A stretch of DNA of 60,174 nt. Source: CAVDRM01 sp963611355. GTDB lineage: Bacteria; Bacillota; Clostridia; Christensenellales; Aristaeellaceae. Shown here in pieces: positions 33,000 to 41,313 of the stretch. Below the pieces are notes generated by a model. The model was not told the DNA's origin. It did not search any database and was given only the letters and a program-made list of their open reading frames with translations. The position numbers were made by a program, and so were the translations under genes. The DNA lies in assembly GCA_963611355.1 (NCBI GenBank), contig CAVDRM010000013.1, positions 1 to 60,174 on the forward strand, given 5' to 3'. Position 1 is the stretch's first letter; each line of letters opens with the position of its first letter.

Positions 33000-33191
33000 T
33001 TACGCAGCAATGAAAATGACAAAGAATGTGATAACAGCAATGATTAATGCGGCGAGCTTAATCAGCAGGCTGGCCTTCTGTCTTTTCGTTTCATCCTCAT
33101 GCACAAACAGTCCGGCTAAATTTTCCGACAAAAAGCAGGCCAGCACCAGCAGAGCCAATAAAGCAAGGCACAGTATTTTTTCGACAGACAC
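33000..33191 (-). CDS. Small two-helix membrane protein
   Basis: A 63-residue protein with two hydrophobic segments (ILCLALLALLVLACFLSENL and LIKLAALIIAVITFFVIFIA) joined by a charged loop (HEDETKRQKAS). The GTG start has AGGAG seven bases upstream, which supports real translation. It lies 15 bases before valS and directly after the T-box terminator, so it would be controlled with valS. Family and function not recognised. Confidence 0.7.
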   Translation of the reverse strand: MSVEKILCLALLALLVLACFLSENLAGLFVHEDETKRQKASLLIKLAALIIAVITFFVIFIAA

Positions 33192-33213
33192 AGCTACTCT
33201 CCTTATATAGCAT

Positions 33214-33425
33214 GAAAAAAGTCACCCCGACCTTATTGCTAAGGACGGGGCGACCCGTGGTACCACCTTAATTTGCAGCAAGAAACTGCCTCGAAACGCT
33301 GTATCGGGCGCACCCGCACGAACTACTGAATCGTTCATTCGCGTCCCTGACAGGCGACCCTTCAGGCCGCACACGCTAAACGGTCTTTCAGCCGGAAACC
33401 GTTCTCTCTAAAGCGGTGACTGCCC
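33214..33425 (-). promoter_or_regulatory. T-box riboswitch leader (valS operon)
   Basis: Leftward leader containing the AG-bulge element AGAGAG (33403-33408), an apical GGCTGAAAG, the T-box sequence AAGGTGGTACCACG (33256-33269), and a terminator (33214-33254) with near-perfect GC arms around TTAGCAATAA followed by six T. Uncharged tRNA would pair with the T-box bulge and block the terminator. I could not place the specifier codon with certainty; valS downstream implies valine. It begins in the gap just after rpmF, and no separate promoter was seen. Confidence 0.9.
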
Positions 33426-33466
33426 TACTTCCTCCTGCGTTTCGGGGCTATGCTCTGCTTTTTCGG

Positions 33467-33658
33467 TCATGCCTTCTTTTCTTCGTCCATCACGACGACC
33501 TGCTTGCCGTCATAATAGCCGCAATGCTTGCAAACGCGATGTGCCAGCTTGAACTGGTGGCACTGCGGGCATTCGACGATGCCGGGCAGACTCAGCTTCC
33601 AATTTGCACGACGGCTGCGTCCGCGAGCCTTGGATACTTTTCCCTTGGGAAGAGCCAT
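33467..33658 (-). CDS. rpmF: 50S ribosomal protein L32 (zinc-binding form)
   Basis: A 63-residue protein: ALPKGKVSKARGRSRRANWKL then a zinc ribbon CPQCHQFKLAHRVCKHC (C-x2-C...C-x2-C), followed by GYYDGKQVVVM. This is the C+ type of L32, which relies on zinc. The ATG at 33658 follows AGGAGG and lies two bases after the yceD stop. Confidence 0.96.
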   Translation of the reverse strand: MALPKGKVSKARGRSRRANWKLSLPGIVECPQCHQFKLAHRVCKHCGYYDGKQVVVMDEEKKA

Positions 33659-33660
33659 GA

Positions 33661-34182
33661 TTACACCTCCTGATCCTTTGTCAGCAATTGCTGCAATGCC
33701 GAAAAAGGATGCTCCGTGGGCGATTCCTTCTGGCAAGCATGCGCGAGATAATGATCCGGCCTGTCCGATGAATCATCCCTGCACCCGCCCCGACATTCAA
33801 AGCGGATGGGAAGCTCCAGAACGGCCAGTGTCATCGCCAGCTGGGACAAATCAACCTTCGACCCATCAAAGGCGAGACGATCAAATTCCTCCGTCATGTC
33901 CTCCGTTTTCCTATCAACATGCGTATAGATTTCATCAAACTGCACAGAGATAGGATAAGCGACATCCTGCAGGCACAGCACGCATCTCGCGTGAGCCGTG
34001 GCCTCCAAGCGTCCTTCAATTCGGAGACTATCGCCGGCAATCATGTAATGCCCCGTCATAAGCACAGGCTCATCAAAGGTCACCACATCGCCAAAACTCT
34101 CCTGCGGCGGAATGGTCTCCTGATGGAAAAAGGGAAACTCTTCTCCCGGCGCCCGAAGCGCCTTGGACACATCGAGATACAT
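33661..34182 (-). CDS. yceD: YceD/DUF177 protein
   Basis: A 173-residue protein of the DUF177 family, which nearly always precedes rpmF and in plants is linked to 23S rRNA accumulation. Seen: MYLDVSKAL, the strand pair LRIEGRLEATAHARCVLCLQDV (with the CxxC of the family), FDEIYTHVD, and VDLSQLAMTLAVLELPIRFECRGGCR with further cysteines. ATG with GGAGG upstream, just after a near-perfect promoter. Confidence 0.92.
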   Translation of the reverse strand: MYLDVSKALRAPGEEFPFFHQETIPPQESFGDVVTFDEPVLMTGHYMIAGDSLRIEGRLEATAHARCVLCLQDVAYPISVQFDEIYTHVDRKTEDMTEEFDRLAFDGSKVDLSQLAMTLAVLELPIRFECRGGCRDDSSDRPDHYLAHACQKESPTEHPFSALQQLLTKDQEV

Positions 34183-34210
34183 ACGCTTCCTCCAATCGTG
34201 ACCGCGTTAT

Positions 34211-34239
34211 ATTATACGACGGGCAGGCACTCTTGTCAA
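34211..34239 (-). promoter_or_regulatory. Promoter of yceD-rpmF
   Basis: Leftward consensus TTGACA (34234-34239), 17-base spacer, consensus TATAAT (34211-34216): twelve of twelve matches. Confidence 0.9.
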
Positions 34240-34471
34240 CATTTTTATTTTTCTTTTCATGACAAATGGTCACATTACAACAGTATTCGATTCATGGCAT
34301 CCGCAAGCAAATCTATGCCGTATGCTTCTAAAGCTTTTCTTCATCAATTCCGCCCATCTCGATGTTAGTTTCGACATATCTCAAACAGAAAATCTATTTT
34401 GCAATGGCTTTGTCATAACTGAAGCAGTTTCATCATGTACTGTTGCGGCCGCGGACTTATGGATGCAATGC

Positions 34472-34500
34472 TTGAATTACGTCAAAATTTATGTTATGAT
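34472..34500 (+). promoter_or_regulatory. Promoter of plsX-acpP-rnc-smc-ftsY
   Basis: TTGAAT (34472-34477), 17-base spacer, TATGAT (34495-34500). No FapR-type operator was recognised around it. The 230 bases between this and the yceD promoter hold only weak open frames. Confidence 0.72.
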
Positions 34501-34553
34501 AGTTTGTCGGTTTGTATAAAAAAGCAAGCCGACGGAGCATCGGAGATAAGGGG

Positions 34554-35561
34554 ATGACGATTTTGTCGCATATCTTTCTGGACGCAATGGGCGGCGATCA
34601 TGCGCCTGAATGCACCGTACTGGGCGCTGTGGAGGCGCTGCGGAGGGACGGCAGTCTGAAAGTGACGCTGGCGGGCACTGTTTCCGCTATGGAGCCGTAT
34701 TTAAAGGAAGCGGATGATGTGCGGGAGCGTGTGACGCTGCTGGAAACGCCGGACATCATCACCAACCATGACGCGCCCGTGATGGCCGTGCGGCAAAAGA
34801 AGCAGTCCGCCGTTGTGCTGGGAATGCTGGCCGTGCGCGAGGGCAGGGCTGATGCCTTCGTTTCCGCCGGCTCGACCGGTGCAACGCTGGCGGGGGGCAT
34901 GTTCCGTTTAGGACGCATTGACGGCGTGGAGCGTCCCGCGCTGGCGCCGCTTCTGCCCAACGGCAAAGGCTATTTCTGTCTCATCGACTGCGGTGCGAAT
35001 GTGGACTGTCTTCCGGCCTATCTGCCGCAGTTCGGCATCATGGGCAGCGAGTACATGAAGACCGTGCAGGGGCTGAAAGAGCCGCGTGTCGGCCTTGTCA
35101 ACATCGGTGCCGAGGCCGAAAAGGGCAATGCGCTGTGCAAGGCCGCGTATCCGTTGATGGAAAAGGCCCCCTTCCGCTTTATCGGCAACGTGGAGGGGCG
35201 CGACATCACCGCCGATATAGCGGACGTCGTGGTATGCGACGGCTTTTCCGGCAACCTCATTCTCAAATTTATGGAGGGCGTGGCCGGAACGCTCATGGGC
35301 ATGATTAAACAGGAAATGTATGCGGATGTGCGCGGAAAAATCGGCGGTTTGATTGCCAAGCCCGCGTTCAGGCGCGTCAAAAAGCAGATGGATTATTCCG
35401 AAATCGGCGGAGCGCCTCTGCTGGGCGTGAACGGCGTCGTGGTCAAGGGCCACGGCTCCAGCGATGCTCATGCCATCGCCTGTGCCATCAAACAGGCACA
35501 GAAAATGATTGACGGTGACATCGTCCGGAAAATCACGGAATCTTTACGGACGGTGCTTTGA
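34554..35561 (+). CDS. plsX: Phosphate acyltransferase PlsX
   Basis: Converts acyl-ACP to acyl-phosphate for the PlsY glycerol-3-phosphate acyltransferase (also here, at 49246-49848). The 335 residues begin HIFLDAMGGDHAPECTVLGA, with AFVSAGSTGATLAGGMFRLG, GLVNIGAEAEKGN, VVCDGFSGNLILKF and GVVVKGHGSSDAHAI. The ATG at 34554 has GGAG eight bases upstream; an in-frame ATG at 34512 lies upstream without family likeness. Starts the rightward plsX-acpP-rnc-smc-ftsY block. Confidence 0.96.
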   Translation: MTILSHIFLDAMGGDHAPECTVLGAVEALRRDGSLKVTLAGTVSAMEPYLKEADDVRERVTLLETPDIITNHDAPVMAVRQKKQSAVVLGMLAVREGRADAFVSAGSTGATLAGGMFRLGRIDGVERPALAPLLPNGKGYFCLIDCGANVDCLPAYLPQFGIMGSEYMKTVQGLKEPRVGLVNIGAEAEKGNALCKAAYPLMEKAPFRFIGNVEGRDITADIADVVVCDGFSGNLILKFMEGVAGTLMGMIKQEMYADVRGKIGGLIAKPAFRRVKKQMDYSEIGGAPLLGVNGVVVKGHGSSDAHAIACAIKQAQKMIDGDIVRKITESLRTVL

Positions 35562-35627
35562 TACACCGAACGGGCTTAGGCCCGTCGCTGACGAAAAAAC
35601 AATCACAATATTTCAGGAGGGACGAAC

Positions 35628-35855
35628 ATGGTATTGGAAAAGGTTTCTGCTTTGATTGCCAAGCAGCTCAAACTGGATGTGAAGGATGTGACGCCGGATA
35701 AGCGTCTGGTGGAGGATTTGAAGGCGGACAGCGCCAACATCATGGTCATGATTATGGACCTTGAGGATGAGTTCAATATGATGGTGGAGGATGATGCCAT
35801 CAATTCTTTGAAAACAGTCGGCGATGTGGTGAAATACATCGAGGAGCACCAGTAA
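35628..35855 (+). CDS. acpP: Acyl carrier protein with a DSA pantetheine site
   Basis: A 75-residue acidic four-helix protein between plsX and rnc, the standard acpP position. It begins MVLEKVSALIAKQLKLD and contains LVEDLKADSANIMVMIMDLE, where the phosphopantetheine serine sits in D-S-A rather than the near-universal D-S-L, followed by NIMVM instead of DxVEL. Helix 2 therefore keeps acid residues only further on (MDLEDEF). The remainder (SLKTVGDVVKYIEEHQ) is ordinary. ATG with AGGAGG upstream. Confidence 0.93.
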   Translation: MVLEKVSALIAKQLKLDVKDVTPDKRLVEDLKADSANIMVMIMDLEDEFNMMVEDDAINSLKTVGDVVKYIEEHQ

Positions 35856-35920
35856 ATCATCACAAAAGTGGCGGAGCAGTGTTTCTTCATTACCCCGCTG
35901 CTCAAAGAAAAGAGAGCCTC

Positions 35921-36595
35921 ATGAAGGATTTGAACGAGCTGATGCGCACGCTCGGATGCAGCTTTCACAATAAGTCGCTGCTGGAGCGTGCGCTCACGCA
36001 TCCGTCTCTTGGCGCGGACAACAATCAGCGCCTTGAATTTTTGGGCGATGCCGTCCTGCAAATCGTCATCAGCAGGAGGCTTTATTCGGACTACCAGTCG
36101 TTCCATGAGGGGCAGCTCACGCAGATGCGGCAAAAGTTGGTCTGTGAGGGTGCTTTGGCGAAGGCGGCGCGTGCCGTCGGCTTGGGCGAGTACCTTCGAA
36201 TGGACAAGGGCTGTGAGCAGACAGGCGGCCGAAACCAGGACAGTGTTCTGGCGGATGCCATGGAATCCGTCTTGGCGGCCGTCTATTTGGACAGCGGGCT
36301 GGAAGCGGCTGCCAAAATCATCGACCGATATTGGCCGCACACCGCCGCGCAGACGGCGGACGCCAAAAGTGCGCTGCAGGAATATTTGCAGGCGCGCGGC
36401 ATTGCCGCGCCCAAATATGAAACGCTGAAGGAAGAAGGCCCTGCGCACGAACGCATCTTCACCGTTGCGGCGTATGTGAACGGACAGGATGTTGCGCACG
36501 GACGTGACCTGAGCAAAAAGAAGGCGGAGCAGGCCGCTGCGCGCAGTGCGCTGGAAAGCCTGAAATCGCGGGGCGGAGAAGCGTCATGCGGCTAA
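35921..36595 (+). CDS. rnc: Ribonuclease III
   Basis: Double-strand RNA endonuclease for rRNA and mRNA processing. The 224 residues show the signature NQRLEFLGDAVLQ (catalytic acids), the second site SVLADAMESVLAAVYLDSG and a C-terminal double-strand RNA-binding domain from about 152 (ALQEYLQARGIAAPKY ... KKKAEQAAARSALESL). The start at 35921 is set by an AAAGAGAG site and family length. It overlaps smc by 10 bases. Confidence 0.96.
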   Translation: MKDLNELMRTLGCSFHNKSLLERALTHPSLGADNNQRLEFLGDAVLQIVISRRLYSDYQSFHEGQLTQMRQKLVCEGALAKAARAVGLGEYLRMDKGCEQTGGRNQDSVLADAMESVLAAVYLDSGLEAAAKIIDRYWPHTAAQTADAKSALQEYLQARGIAAPKYETLKEEGPAHERIFTVAAYVNGQDVAHGRDLSKKKAEQAAARSALESLKSRGGEASCG

Positions 36596-39500
36596 AAAGG
36601 CTGGAACTGCAGGGCTTTAAGTCCTTTTTGGAAAAGACGGAAATTGTCTTCAATCAGGGCATCACGGGCATTGTCGGGCCGAACGGCTCCGGCAAAAGCA
36701 ACATCGGCGATGCCGTGCGCTGGGTGCTGGGTGAGCAGAGTGCGCGTGTCCTGCGCGGCGCGAAGATGGAGGATGTCATCTTCAACGGCACACAGAAGCG
36801 GAAGCGCGCCTCTTTCTGCGAGGTCTCCCTTGTGTTCGACAATGAGGATCACGCCTTGAAAAGCGCCTTTGCCGAGGTCTGCGTCACCCGCCGCGTCTAC
36901 AGAAACGGCGACAGCGAATATTATCTGAACAGAGCTGCCTGCCGCCTGCGTGATATCTTGGAGCTGTTTCGCGATACGGGCATTGGCCGCGAGGGGTATT
37001 CGCTCATCGGGCAGGGGCGAATTGACGAGATTCTGTCCCAGAAGGGCGAAGACCGCCGGCAGGTCTTCGAAGAAGCGGCCGGCATCATGACCTATCGCGT
37101 CCGCAAAGAGGAGGCCGAGCGCAAGCTGGCGCGCACGGGTGAAAACCTGACCCGTGTGTACGACATCCTGCATGAATTGGAAAACCGCTTAGGCCCTTTG
37201 AGCGAGCAGGCCGCCGTAGCGCGGGAGTATCAGACGCTGTTTGAGCGGCTGCGGACGCTGGAAATCAATATCTTCCTTTTGCGCTATGACAAGGTGCGGG
37301 AGCGCGTCACGGTTCTGACCCAAACGATGGAGGGGCTGCGTGATGTGCTGCTTTCGCATGAGGCGCGAATCAATGAAATTTCAGCGCAGCGCGAAATGCT
37401 GGACAGCGAAATTCAGGCGCTGGAGGAAGCGCTGAGCGAGGCACGCAGGGAGCAGAACGAAAAAATCGAGCTGCTCCATGAGGCGAAAATGCATTGTGAG
37501 CGTCTGGACAGCCAGAAGAAAATGCTTTTGGATGCGGCGGACGCGGCTTCCGCGCAGCGGCAGGAGACGGCCAAGCGCCGGAACGAGCTGCTCGCTCTCC
37601 ACCAAGAGGGCGGCGAAACCGAAAAAACACGGGAGCAGGGGCTGCTTTCGGCACGTCAGGCGCTGGAGGAGGCGCAGACTGCCTTGGATGCGCTCAATCT
37701 TTCCGCGCATGAGGCAGAAGAGGCGCTGAACCGCCACAAGGCGGACATTCTGGCGGCAGTCAACCGCATGAGCGACGCCCGTGAAACGGAAACGCGCCAG
37801 CAGGCCATTCGGACGCAGATGCAGGCTCGTCTGTCGGATATCGAAAAAAGCATTACGGATTTGAGTGCGCAGCGCGTGACCTTGGAGGAGCTGGAAAAGC
37901 GGGCGCTGGATGTCAAAAAGTCGACGGAGGAAAGCTTTCAAAAGCTGCAGGAGGATGCGGCGGAGACCCAGCGGACGCTGGATGCATTGAAAGCGTCCTC
38001 CAAGGAAACCACCGCCGGCGCCCAGCAGCTCAGCCTGTCCGTTCAGGCGGATGCGAGCAGGCTCCGACTGATGGAAGAAATGTCGCGGGAGATGGAGGGC
38101 TATCAGCAGTCCGTCCGCCGTGCGCTTGATTTTTCCAAAAACAACAAAAATGTGCGCGGCGTTTTGGCGCGGCTGATTGCCGTTCCCCGTGAACTGGAAA
38201 CGGCCATTGACATGGCGCTTGGCGGTGCCCTGCAGAACATCGTCACGACCGATGAGGACACCGCCAAGGGCGTTATCGACTATCTCAGGCAGAATAAATT
38301 AGGCCGCGCCACCTTCCTGCCCATGACGAGCGTGCGCTCCCGCGTGCTGAACGCAGACGAGCGGCGGCTTCTGTCCATGCAGGGCTGCTTGGGCGTGGCC
38401 AGCGAGCTGATTTCTTATCCGCCCGAATATCGCGGCGTGGTGGAAAACCTGCTGGGACGCACAGTGATTGCGGACAATTTGGAGCACGGCATTCCCATCA
38501 TGCGCGCCGGACGGCATCAGTTCCGCTTGGTCACGCTGACGGGCGATGTCATGCATTCCGGCGGCTCGATGACCGGCGGCACGGCGCAGGGGCGCGCCAC
38601 ATCCCTGCTTGGACGCGAGCGCGAAATCAAGGACTTGCGCACACAGGTGGAGAATAAACGCGCCCGGCTTGCTGATATGCAGAAGTCGCTCGAAAAAATC
38701 ACGGACGATTATCATGCATTGCAGGCGCAGCAGGCGGACGCGCTGAACGCTGTCCATCAGGAGGAAATTGCCGTGGCGCGTGAAACGGAACGCGCCGGAA
38801 ACGCCCACGCAGAGCTGGAGGCGCTGTGTCTTCGCCTCAGCCAAACGGAAAACGCACGGGAGCAGCTCAAGCAGAGCATTCTGGAAATTGATGAGGATTT
38901 GAAAAAGGCGCAGGAGGCCGCCCAGACCGTGACCGTCGACCGCGAGGCGATGGAGCAAAAAACGGACGAAATGCAGCGGCTCATGCTGTCCACCCGCGAA
39001 AAGGCCGATGCCCAAAGAGAAAAGGTCACGGCGCTTCAGCTTTCCTTTGCGGATGAAATGCATCTGCTGGACACCTTAAAGCGCGACCGTTCCCGTCGGG
39101 AAGAGGAAATCAGGAGCGCGGATGAAGCGCTTCGGCGCATGGATGAACAGGCGGAGGCACGCAGCCGCCAGCTTGCGGAAATCGAAAAGCAGATTGCCGA
39201 AGGAAAGAAGACGCTGGAAGAGCTGAAATCCGGCAGCGGCGCTCAGCAGGAAAAGGTGCAGCAGATGGAGGCCGAGCGGCTTTCCAAAGCCGCCCGTCAG
39301 CGTGAATGCATCCGCCTTTCGGATGAAACGCACGCCCTGTATGACCAGGACAGCGCCAAGCTTCACAGGACGGAGCTGGCGCAAAACAAGGCGCAGACCG
39401 ACCTGAATCAGATGTGCGACCATATCCTGAACGCTTATGATTTAACTTATGCAGGTGCCGAAGAGCTGCGCAGCGACGAGCCGTTTGACCTCCCTGCGGG

Positions 39501-40146
39501 CGAAAAGGAGGCGGCCTCTCTTCGGGCGCGCATCCGCGAAATGGGTACGGTCAACGTGGCTTCCATCGAAGAATACGCAAAGGAGAAGGAGCGCTTTGAC
39601 ACCCTGACCGCCCAGCGGGACGACCTGTTAAAGGCGCAGGACGACCTGACGGAGCTGATTGACAAGCTGCTCAAACAGATGCGCAGCGTTTTCGTGGGTG
39701 AATTTGAAAAATTGGGAACATATTTCAGCGAGACCTTCACCCGTCTTTTCGGCGGCGGTCAGGCGGAGCTTCGTCTGGCTGACCCCGACGACCCGCTGAA
39801 CTGCGCCATTGACATCATCGCTCAGCCGCCCGGCAAAAAGCTCCAGCTCCTGTCGCTTTTGTCCGGCGGCGAACGGGCATTGACAGCCATCGCCATTCTG
39901 TTTGCCATGCTCAAGCTCAAGCCCACGCCGTTCTGTATTTTAGACGAAATCGAGGCAGCGCTGGACGAGGCAAACATCGCCTATTTTGCCGATTATCTGG
40001 CGGAGTATAAAGAAACAACACAGTTTGTCGTCGTCACGCACAGAAAGGGCACAATGGAGCGCTGCGATGCGCTCTATGGCGTGGCGATGGAGGAGCGCGG
40101 CGTATCGCGCATGGTGTCGGTCAACTTAGAGGACTATCAAAATTAA
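36586..40146 (+). CDS. smc: Chromosome segregation protein SMC
   Basis: Condensin ATPase that organises and separates chromosomes. The 1,186 residues have the N-terminal Walker A IVGPNGSGKSNIGDAVRW (about 27-44), coiled coil to about 500, the hinge (about 510-680, with GALQNIVTTDEDTAKGVIDYL), the returning coiled coil, the signature LLSGGERALTAIAILFAM (about 1090) and Walker B FCILDEIEAALDEANI (about 1114). ATG inside the end of rnc, so expression is coupled. Next to ftsY as in other Firmicutes. Confidence 0.98.
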   Translation: MRLKRLELQGFKSFLEKTEIVFNQGITGIVGPNGSGKSNIGDAVRWVLGEQSARVLRGAKMEDVIFNGTQKRKRASFCEVSLVFDNEDHALKSAFAEVCVTRRVYRNGDSEYYLNRAACRLRDILELFRDTGIGREGYSLIGQGRIDEILSQKGEDRRQVFEEAAGIMTYRVRKEEAERKLARTGENLTRVYDILHELENRLGPLSEQAAVAREYQTLFERLRTLEINIFLLRYDKVRERVTVLTQTMEGLRDVLLSHEARINEISAQREMLDSEIQALEEALSEARREQNEKIELLHEAKMHCERLDSQKKMLLDAADAASAQRQETAKRRNELLALHQEGGETEKTREQGLLSARQALEEAQTALDALNLSAHEAEEALNRHKADILAAVNRMSDARETETRQQAIRTQMQARLSDIEKSITDLSAQRVTLEELEKRALDVKKSTEESFQKLQEDAAETQRTLDALKASSKETTAGAQQLSLSVQADASRLRLMEEMSREMEGYQQSVRRALDFSKNNKNVRGVLARLIAVPRELETAIDMALGGALQNIVTTDEDTAKGVIDYLRQNKLGRATFLPMTSVRSRVLNADERRLLSMQGCLGVASELISYPPEYRGVVENLLGRTVIADNLEHGIPIMRAGRHQFRLVTLTGDVMHSGGSMTGGTAQGRATSLLGREREIKDLRTQVENKRARLADMQKSLEKITDDYHALQAQQADALNAVHQEEIAVARETERAGNAHAELEALCLRLSQTENAREQLKQSILEIDEDLKKAQEAAQTVTVDREAMEQKTDEMQRLMLSTREKADAQREKVTALQLSFADEMHLLDTLKRDRSRREEEIRSADEALRRMDEQAEARSRQLAEIEKQIAEGKKTLEELKSGSGAQQEKVQQMEAERLSKAARQRECIRLSDETHALYDQDSAKLHRTELAQNKAQTDLNQMCDHILNAYDLTYAGAEELRSDEPFDLPAGEKEAASLRARIREMGTVNVASIEEYAKEKERFDTLTAQRDDLLKAQDDLTELIDKLLKQMRSVFVGEFEKLGTYFSETFTRLFGGGQAELRLADPDDPLNCAIDIIAQPPGKKLQLLSLLSGGERALTAIAILFAMLKLKPTPFCILDEIEAALDEANIAYFADYLAEYKETTQFVVVTHRKGTMERCDALYGVAMEERGVSRMVSVNLEDYQN

Positions 40147-40159
40147 CGGAGGTATTGTC

Positions 40160-41059
40160 ATGGCGGGATTTTTTGCAAAGCTGAAGGCGGGATTGACGAA
40201 GACCCGCGGAAATCTGACCAACCGCGTGGACGAGCTGGTGGAAAGCACGCGGCAGGTGGATGATGACTTTTACGATGAATTGACTGATATCCTGCTGATG
40301 GCGGATGTCGGCGCTGCGGCGACAACGGAGGTCATCGATAGGCTCAAAAGCCGCGTCAGCGAAAAGAAAATTCAGGACGCGGACAAGGCGAGGGACGAGC
40401 TGAAGGCCATTTTAATCGAGGAAATGAACATTCCGCGTCCATCCCTGCGCTGGCCCATGGTGATGTTCGTGGTCGGCGTGAACGGCGTCGGGAAGACCAC
40501 GACCATCGGCAAAATGGCGCTTCGCTTTCAGGAAATCGGCCGCAGCGTCATGCTGGCCGCCGCCGATACCTTCCGCGCTGCCGCAGACGAGCAGCTTGCA
40601 ATCTGGGCGGAACGCGCCCATGTGCCCATTATCCGCCACCCCGAAGGCAGTGACCCAGCCGCCGTCGTATATGACGCAGTCAAGGCAGCCAAGCAGAAGG
40701 GCATTGACCTGCTGATTGTCGATACCGCCGGCCGACTGCATAACAAAAAGAATTTGATGGACGAGCTTTCCAAAATGCGCCGCATCATCGACCGCGAATA
40801 TCCGGAGGCCGAAATGCGTTGCATGCTGGTGCTGGACGCCACCACGGGGCAAAACGGCATCCAACAGGCTAAAATGTTCAAGGAAGCAGCAGACATCGGC
40901 GGCATCGTGCTGACCAAGCTGGACGGCACGGCAAAGGGAGGCGTCGCTATCGCCATCCGCCGCGAATTGAACGTTCCCGTCTGGTATATCGGCGTCGGCG
41001 AGGGCATCGACGACCTGCAAGCCTTTGATGCCAAGGAATTCATTAACGCGCTGTTCTGA
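40160..41059 (+). CDS. ftsY: SRP receptor GTPase FtsY
   Basis: Membrane-associated receptor for Ffh-ribosome complexes. The 299 residues form the NG domain only, without the long acidic A domain of E. coli FtsY: GVNGVGKTTTIGKMALRFQ (P-loop near 107), AADTFRAAADEQL, DTAGRLHNKKNLMDEL, TKLDGTAKGGVAIAI, GVGEGIDDLQAF. ATG after an ACGGAGG site, 13 bases past the smc stop. Last gene of the rightward block; no strong terminator follows. Confidence 0.97.
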   Translation: MAGFFAKLKAGLTKTRGNLTNRVDELVESTRQVDDDFYDELTDILLMADVGAAATTEVIDRLKSRVSEKKIQDADKARDELKAILIEEMNIPRPSLRWPMVMFVVGVNGVGKTTTIGKMALRFQEIGRSVMLAAADTFRAAADEQLAIWAERAHVPIIRHPEGSDPAAVVYDAVKAAKQKGIDLLIVDTAGRLHNKKNLMDELSKMRRIIDREYPEAEMRCMLVLDATTGQNGIQQAKMFKEAADIGGIVLTKLDGTAKGGVAIAIRRELNVPVWYIGVGEGIDDLQAFDAKEFINALF

Positions 41060-41231
41060 GCAGCGCCGCATAAATGGGCGTTTGTTGTTGAACGGTTAAA
41101 ACAGTATAATAAATGGTACTGTCAAGATTTATGCGCAAAAAACAAAGGTTTCTTGCCGTCAATCAAGTTTCTTACATGAAGCAGATACGCGGTGATTGAA
41201 AAACGAATAGCTTTCCGAATCGAAGGGCGAT

Positions 41232-41270
41232 AGGTGCCTCATCTCAAGCAAAGTTTGAGGTGAGGCACCT
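41232..41270. repeat. Large inverted repeat between convergent ftsY and lacZ
   Basis: Sixteen-base arms (41232-41247 and 41255-41270) pair with one G-T wobble around a 7-base loop. Neither side has a T-run, so it is not a standard intrinsic terminator. It lies in a 254-base gap between the two converging genes that also holds the smaller repeat ACAGTA / TACTGT around a TATAAT near 41100. No ORF is convincing in the gap. Confidence 0.75.
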
Positions 41271-41313
41271 GCAAGACACATTTGGCGTCGCCGCCGAATG
41301 ATGCGCTGATACC

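Noticed and set aside
34259..34519. 86-codon frame on the plus strand between yceD and plsX
   Set aside because: No ribosome site before its ATG, and it contains the plsX promoter; composition is not protein-like.
35603..36499. 298-codon frame on the minus strand
   Set aside because: Antisense to acpP and rnc.
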